Positions 57,620 through 64,000 of a stretch of DNA of 64,000 nucleotides are shown piece by piece. Source of the stretch: Mytilinidion resinicola (lineage: Eukaryota > Ascomycota > Dothideomycetes > Mytilinidiales > Mytilinidiaceae); the NCBI RefSeq assembly GCF_010093595.1, contig NW_022985471.1:295793-359792 (forward strand). The letters are read 5' to 3'. Below the pieces are notes generated by a model. That model worked only from the letters and a program-made list of their open reading frames with translations, did not search any database and was not told the origin of the DNA. The translations under genes were made by a program, and so were the position numbers. Every line of letters begins with the position of its first letter. Positions within the stretch are counted from its first letter, which is position 1.

Positions 57620-59850
57620 CTAACACCTCTTCCCGATATTCACCAACTCACAAAGCCGCGTCCAGAGGCGATGCTTGACTTGCTCTGATCGTCGCCCAAC
57701 TCCGCTCCAAATCCGCCGGCCTTCAAGTCGATCTATATGTAGATCTTCAACGACCTACCAACACTACCAACACCAATTTGCATCCACCACTTTTTTCAGG
57801 ACCCATTCTATCGCATTTGTCTTTTCATATATACCCAATCCGTAAACGGAAGCATACTACGGGGGCGGCTATCTGTTATCCAGCGCTGCATATTTCCAGC
57901 TTTGCATCGCATCTTCACCTTTTCTCCGCTGCTGCGCCATTAACGCCATCCATCGTTTTGCCTTTCTTCCTTGGCCGCCACCCCCACCAAGCAAGGACTA
58001 CGAAAATTGAACCGCGTTACAAGCCAGCTGCTCCTACCTTTCGAATTTTTCCTTTTTCGTCAAATTGGGGGGCATCGGCCCTTGCATCTCGGGATCGGGA
58101 TTTGCAAAGAAATTTAAATCAACATCTGGTGGCTAGCGCTCGTATATTCAACAGCATTTTTACTGGAGTTGCATGTGCTTTTTTTCGCTTTTTCTTTTCT
58201 TAATATATCCGTTTTGTGAGAGGGGTAGGCGACGGAGTTGCGGGGCGTGGCGTACTGCGCGGTGGGTACGCTTCCCGGCTTCCTCTTCCCAGAGTTAGGT
58301 TGGCCGCGTTGTGGGTCTTTCCCCAGGGCACTTCAATGCTGGAGGATCCGGGACCGCATCTCTCGCTTGCGCAGCCCTACCTTTTTTTGCAAAAAGGTTT
58401 AACAACGCCCCCTTCGATCTCGGCCTCGTCACTTCCAGGAGGGGGGGGGGGGCTTTGTGTCCTCGGTGTTTCCCGGTTTCCGGTTCCGGTAAGCGCTGGT
58501 GCTGGTGCTAGATCGGGTGGATAGGTGGCTTGGAGTTTTATCCCGGATCCAGTTCGCAAACCCGTCATGTTATTTTACGCGTTCTGATTCTGACGGCTGC
58601 ACCTTGCATTAACGAATAACTCCGCTTGGGGAGGAACCGGCGGCTTTTTGTGGTTTCGAGAGGAGAGGAGAAGAATGGGAGGGTAGGGGGAGCGTTATAT
58701 GTGGTACAACATGATGCGTACGATCTGAGGGGGAGTAAGGATGTTGGGGGCGGTAGACTAGCTGTCTGTAGAACGACGATGAAGACGAGACTATCTGATA
58801 GTTACTTTTACTCCTTGGATATGCAGTGACTTTGGAGATCTGACGACCTCCTGACACCTCTGATATATATGACTTAGGTGTAATAACAATAGAACCCTGA
58901 AAAATTTGTCTATTGACGCAGTAAACACTTGATTTAGCTAACAAACGCCTTACCCGCCTAAAGACACGCCTAGTCCACCTAATCTACTTTCCTTCTCCTA
59001 TCCTCTTATCTTCCAGCCACTCTCCAAACACCCTCACCACCCCGCCTCGAAAAGCCTCCTCGCTCATGCCCCCCCCCCCTAAACGCCCCACGCAATTTAT
59101 CCAGGAGCTGCTCATTTTCGCTGCAAACAAGCGACCGCCCTCGCTTTTTTTTTTCATTCCCTTCAGACACCTCCGTTATTACGCCTCTTCTTGATTGTAT
59201 CATATAACGTACCACACTCTCCCTGCTCCAAGCGCCTTTGGAAAGGGAGCCCATGTGCCTATGGCAGGAAAACGGAGGATGGGATGCGTCAACAAGCTAG
59301 ATTCAGTGCAGATGTGCTGGAGTTCTGCGGGATGGGACGACGGGGAGGTAGATCAGATGCGGTAATATGCTGAAATTTGAGCGGGGGTCGGGGGGAAGGC
59401 GAGACACGCTGAACAAGCCCGGGATTGGAAAAGAGGTTGATAGGGGAGCCTGAGGAAGAGATGACGTGAGGATGGATGGATGGATGGATGGATGGATGGA
59501 TGGGGAGGGTTGCAAGGAGAGGTATGAATGATGATGTGTATTGATGGCACCCATGTCGACGAACTACCTGGGACAAGACGAAGGAGAAGAACCACGCAAA
59601 GACTTCTTCCTACGGTTTCATCGCGGTAGGCACCGAATATTGACAACACACTTCCGTGATTTCTATTCTATCATTCATTCGATTCGCTTTTTAACAGAAC
59701 AGAAAGGCACTAAGCTCCCCTCTCACTCCAGCACCCAGCAATCCGCATCACTCGTTACTGTGGCTGAGACAGTTCTTAGACACTGATTACTCAAGTCGAT
59801 GGCCCGCGCCTGCATCCATTGACCCTCCAGTCACAAGCTCGTCTACCCAC
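57620..59850. other. Intergenic, convergent
   Basis: No gene supported. Contains a G-run at 58441-58452, a C-run near 59070 and a (GGAT)n microsatellite near 59472-59502. The T-rich stretches near 57780-58200 look like 3' flank of the Zn2Cys6 gene. Confidence 0.5.
59472..59502. repeat. (GGAT)n microsatellite
   Basis: About seven to eight perfect GGAT units in intergenic DNA. Confidence 0.9.
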
Positions 59851-62800
59851 TCACCCAACAAGCCTCAACCCACTAGCCGGCGCCCCAATATGACAAACCT
59901 CACAAACACTGCACACGGTCCCCTTGTACTTTGCCTGATACTTGACCGCGCAGAACGGACACGCGGCGCTCGGACTGCCGCCATAAATCGGCGTGTAGCT
60001 CTTCGCGCACACCTCAAAGTCGGCAAACGTGTCAAAGTCAATCTCGGTAGCATCCGACGGGTTGCGCTCGCAGACCGCCTTTGTCTTGCGGGCGGTTTCC
60101 TTGAACTTGGCGTTGGCGGGGCGGTCAATGAGGCCGTTGGCGAAAGACAGCGCGGACGAATGCTGCTTGTTTTTGTTGGCGAAGTTCATGGCGGTGAAGA
60201 GCGTGATGGCTTTGTGCTGGGGCTCGAGCTCGGGGACGGTGAAGTAGGCCGAGAGCTCGAGGGCGCGCTTCTTGATGTCTTCTGGGAAGGGGGAGAGGTC
60301 GGTTGGGGAGGAGGCGATGAGGGCGCGGCGTTGGAGCTCAATGGACATGGCGAGGATGTATTGGGCGGCGGTTGTGATGGTTTTCTTTGCCTGTGAGGTT
60401 TGTCAGAATTTGGGTTGGACCCTTGAAATTTATGGTACGTACGTCGCTCAGCTCTGACTGTGACGACACAGCGTTTACCATAAGGAGTAGGAGAAGTTTC
60501 TTGAAGATTTTCACGCCATCTTCAAGCTTGTTCTTGACCATAGCAGACTTTCCACCCTGGAATTCGCCGGCTGTGATGGATTCGAGGTCGCGAGGGATGA
60601 CAGGGAGAAGCTTTCTCGAGTCGGTCTCGTCAACTGTCCTGCGGACGTAATTGACCAATGACGGTAAGCCTGGATTGGCGGGGAGGAAAGTCCTTGATGC
60701 CTGGTAAATCTCTTCGAACCGGGCTTGTAATGGCTGGAAGTTGACTGCGCCGACCTGTCGGTTTAGCAGTTGCATCGCGGTTTCGAACGAGCCGGCAGCA
60801 ATGTGGTCAGCCGCAATAGGTGAGTTTCGAGCCCACATATCAGCTTCGCTACTGCCAGCTCCCGCATCAACACCCTCAACGTTGACGAAATCGCCCTCGT
60901 CCTCGACATCGACGTCGTCGCCCATGTCCCAGCCGCCCACGTCTTCGTCCTCTTCTCCATCGTCCAGCTGGCCGGTAGCACTGACTTCTGGTTCCAAAAG
61001 GTCTTCGTCACCGTGGCCATTCGTAGCCGGCACATCATCTTCGATGCCTTCTGACTGGCCCATCAATGCTTTCTCAAAGATGGATGAGGATGTGCCACGA
61101 ACAGGCCAATTGGCCTTAAAGGTAGGAACGATTGGCCTCACTGGTGTTAACGGCTTGCCTAGAGTTGGAGCACTGATCTGGTCTTCAGTGAGTCCACTAG
61201 CTTCCAGAATTGATTGGGCTTGCTCTTCCAGGCCATGCGACTTGGCGGTCATATATGCCAGCGGATAAAGGTCAATCTCCTGGAACATATCAATCCGGTT
61301 TTGTACGTCTCCTAGATACAGCGCATTCTGGAATCGTGCCGTCATGTCACCACGGTGCTCGGCAATTTTGGCCATTCGTTTTAGCTTTTCTTGATCGCCG
61401 GTAGCAAGGTATAAGAACGAGAGCTTGTCGAAATTGCGGAGCTTCTGGTAGGTCATCTCTACAACTTGGTGGTTTCCGTGAGCAAGAGCCTCGGTACTCA
61501 AGCGTTGCCAGAGCTGCGGGCGGTCAAGCTGCTTGGCCATCTCAACCGCAACTTCAAGGTTGCCACATTCTATGGCAAGCTCGAAGCGAGTCTGTGGATC
61601 CTGGACGAATTGTAGAGCGATTTCGGGATATCCTTTCTTCTGGAGATACGAAATGATGCTTTGACCAACTAAACTGGATGTCTTGATGATATTCAACATC
61701 TCGTCGTAGTTTCGTTTAACTAGGGCGAGCTTGAACCGATATTCGGTCGGGTCGATCTGGAGTACCTTGGGTTTCGCCGCACGGTCCAGGCAGTACACAT
61801 TCCGGCCCTTCACACGGACTAGGTAGACGGTAGTATCTAGCGTTCGTACAATGCCGTTGTCGCCATTCATGAGTGTGTATTTGATATGATTCAGAGTGGA
61901 ATAAAGAAGTATGCCAGCGTCATCCCATGTCGCGCTCTTGATCCGAATGGTCTCATGGAGGGTGCTAACTTGCTCAAGGGTCTTCGTAACGATGGTAACG
62001 TTGTGCTTGCTCAGGAGAGCTGCATGTAGACCATCTGAGGACCAAACAACGTACTTGACGCCGTTGACAGCCAGTTCGGCAATGTTAGTTTTCCGCTGGA
62101 TGTCATACAACACAACGGAGGTAGCAGTGACAAGTAGAAGGCATCCCGTGCCGCCAAAGTAGATGTCTGTTGTGCCATGAGGAGGCTTGATCGTCTTTGT
62201 TGTCGAATTTGACAAGTCCTTGATGTCAATCTGCTGGTTGGACTGGGTAAACACAGCGAATCGATTCCTCGCGACAAATACGGCCGAGTTTCCAGTCCCA
62301 CGTTTGGTGTCGGTTGGTTCCACGGCTCCAGTAGCATCTCGGGGCAGGCTGATGAGCTCGTAACATCCACCGTCCGCGGGAGAAGTGACCAGTATGGCTC
62401 GCTCGGCTGGGTTGTAAGACAAAGTTCGAGGAGGGACCCATGGGCTCCCAAGTTTCTTAAGGGACAGCATTGATGGAGACTCGATGCTCTTCGTAAAGTC
62501 GTATGAGCGCACGTGCTTCTCTTTTGTGATGTAGAATAAGTTATTCTGGTAGACCGAGGAGGCTGGTCGCTCGCGTTCTAACTTGAAAACCATGACACCG
62601 TTGTCATGACCAGCTGCAAAAAGGTTAATCTCCGGATGAGCTGCAATGACCCAGAAACGGTCGTTCTCTCGCTTGAAAGATTGGACGGAAGTCCGCTTGT
62701 TCAAGTCCCATACGCGGATCGTCTTGTCTTCGCCCACAGATAATATTAGATCCTGATGGGGGTGGAATAAACACGCGGAGGCATTCTGGAAATGTCCTCG

Positions 62801-64000
62801 GCACGTGTCGACTTCCCAGGCCTTGGTTTCCGACATTCTCCAAAGCTTGACAAGACGGTCGTCGCCAGCGGATACAATCAAGGGTAGCGTAGGGTGGAAC
62901 GCAACCCAATTGACACCGCGATCGTGTCCTTCAAGAACGAACTTCACAACGGCGTCTGTGTTGCCAAACATATCGGCCTGGTTGGCGTTTGCCCTAGCCA
63001 TCTGGTCCTCAAAGGTCAAAGACGTCGGCGCAGAGTGCTTCTTCCTAAGGCCTGATATATCCCACACTCGAACGGATTGATCGAGGGAGGCGGAGACTAT
63101 GAGGTCGTCTTTGGGGTGGAACTGGGCACACATCGTGTAGTGGTTATGGCCGGTCATCGTGCAGACTATCGTATGTTAGGACTTGTGCCAATCAGATTTA
63201 CTTCTAAGAGAAGAACTTACTCAGTGATCTATTCTGCCAGTTCCAAATTCTGATTGTCTGCATAACCCAGTTAGGGGAGCCAAGGTCGAAGAGGTATATT
63301 CATCCTTACTTGGTCGTCCGAACTGCTGACAATCCAAGGGAGATCATGGTGGAAGAACACCGTCCGCACGTAGTCGAGATGTCCGTTCAAGGTAAAAAGA
63401 CCTAGTATTTATTAGCATCCCGAGACCGCCGCTTTCAGGAATGGTTGAGCTCATACAGCGCCTAAATGGAAGATTAGTCCAACTTCTAGATTGAAATATA
63501 GTTTCACATTACTGACCTCGAAACGTAGCTCCAGACTTTGATCTAATGGCATGTACAGATTAGCTAGAGCTCACATTTGTGTTATTGGGGGAATTGGCAT
63601 GGACATGACCATGTCATAGCACAGTGAGGCCCGAATACGTGCTAGTAGATTGAATATGAGGGAGTGCGCACCTTATAGTCGTCGCCGCCGGACACAAATC
63701 TGTCCCACATTAACATCTTGCCCTAAATTATGCTCTTGTTTAGAATGCTCACAATGGCTGCGTCTTGTGGAAATCGATACCCCGAACAGGGCCATCATGT
63801 TCTTCAAAGCGGTCTATTAGCGTTCCCATGCGATAGTCCCATAGCTGAATGGTCGACGAGTGCAGCGACACGAGTATCCATGGCCTGCGCGGCGGTCAGC
63901 GGAGGAGGGAAGTAGGGGTCGATTTGAGGGCAAACCTCTTGGGATGGAAGGCAATGCCCTTTGCCCTGGAGGATTTTGATTCAAACTGCGAAACAATCAG
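59851..64000 (-). CDS. Coatomer subunit alpha (alpha-COP), 5' end outside window
   Basis: Nine exons in the window: 63936-63985, 63753-63884, 63672-63699, 63517-63542, 63457-63461, 63310-63401, 63221-63257, 60443-63165 and 59851-60390. The first coding exon, with the start Met, lies beyond 64000; an acceptor is visible at 63986-63987. 1210 residues are encoded here. Exon 63457-63461 is only 5 nt. The N-terminal WD40 propeller is built from the small exons ([51 protein letters not shown]) and the start of the long exon. A second WD-like region and the alpha-solenoid follow, then an acidic linker ([20 protein letters not shown]). The C-terminal COPI_C domain contains CPFCAVKYQ and [10 protein letters not shown], Cys pairs as in the family. 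It is the scaffold of the COPI coat and binds dilysine ER-retrieval signals on Golgi vesicles. Confidence 0.95.

Overview
This window looks like nuclear DNA of a filamentous ascomycete. Genes carry many 43-70 nt introns with GT..AG ends and CTAAC-type branch sites. The gene set is fungal: a WOPR regulator, a Zn2Cys6 factor, a DUF3176 membrane protein, F-box families, Spt3, Gcn1 and alpha-COP. Protein style suggests a dothideomycete, but that is inference from family memory. Most genes below are spliced models built by joining reading frames at splice sites and checking the phase of every junction.

Region 1 (1-11.4 kb) is accessory and gene-poor. It holds a Crypton-type tyrosine-recombinase element with one nonsense codon (87-2418). 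A diverged repeat of about 0.4 kb is present three times (3.43-4.35 kb). A Tc1/mariner-like element (4880-6482) has perfect 25-bp terminal inverted repeats and a TA duplication and is interrupted by a 960-base assembly gap. About 5 kb without a convincing gene follows, the last 3 kb GC-rich.

Region 2 (11.4-21.6 kb) has a Pac2-type WOPR regulator, a small cytochrome b5, a large F-box/LRR-like gene and two or three fast-evolving orphan genes. Two of the orphans (18.8-20.07 and 20.27-21.6 kb) look like an old tandem duplication.

Region 3 (21.9-41 kb) is a conserved core block: ribosomal protein L19 (its start codon is split by an intron), Spt3 (SAGA), Dph5 (diphthamide synthesis), Gcn1 (10 exons) and a DExH RNA helicase divergent from gcn1. 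L19, Dph5 and Gcn1 all serve translation or its control, but nothing in the sequence suggests co-regulation beyond the divergent promoters Spt3/Dph5 and Gcn1/helicase. A 229-bp AT-rich tandem repeat lies between dph5 and gcn1.

Region 4 (41.5-48.6 kb) is accessory: a DUF3176 gene with three lesions (one an exact 8-bp duplication), an F-box gene with a frameshift, a tRNA-like sequence and an apparently intact cytochrome P450.

Region 5 (48.6-57.6 kb) is a GC-rich, gene-free stretch of more than 5 kb with minisatellites, leading into a six-exon Zn(II)2Cys6 transcription factor.

Region 6 (57.6-64 kb) is a long intergenic region followed by the coatomer alpha subunit gene (minus strand). Its start is beyond the right edge, and its model requires a 5-nt micro-exon.

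The strongest non-routine observations are the 5-nt micro-exon in alpha-COP, the split ATG in L19, the remote first exon of Spt3, the near-intact Crypton, and the single-event lesions in DUF3176. I found no convincing novel multi-gene system.
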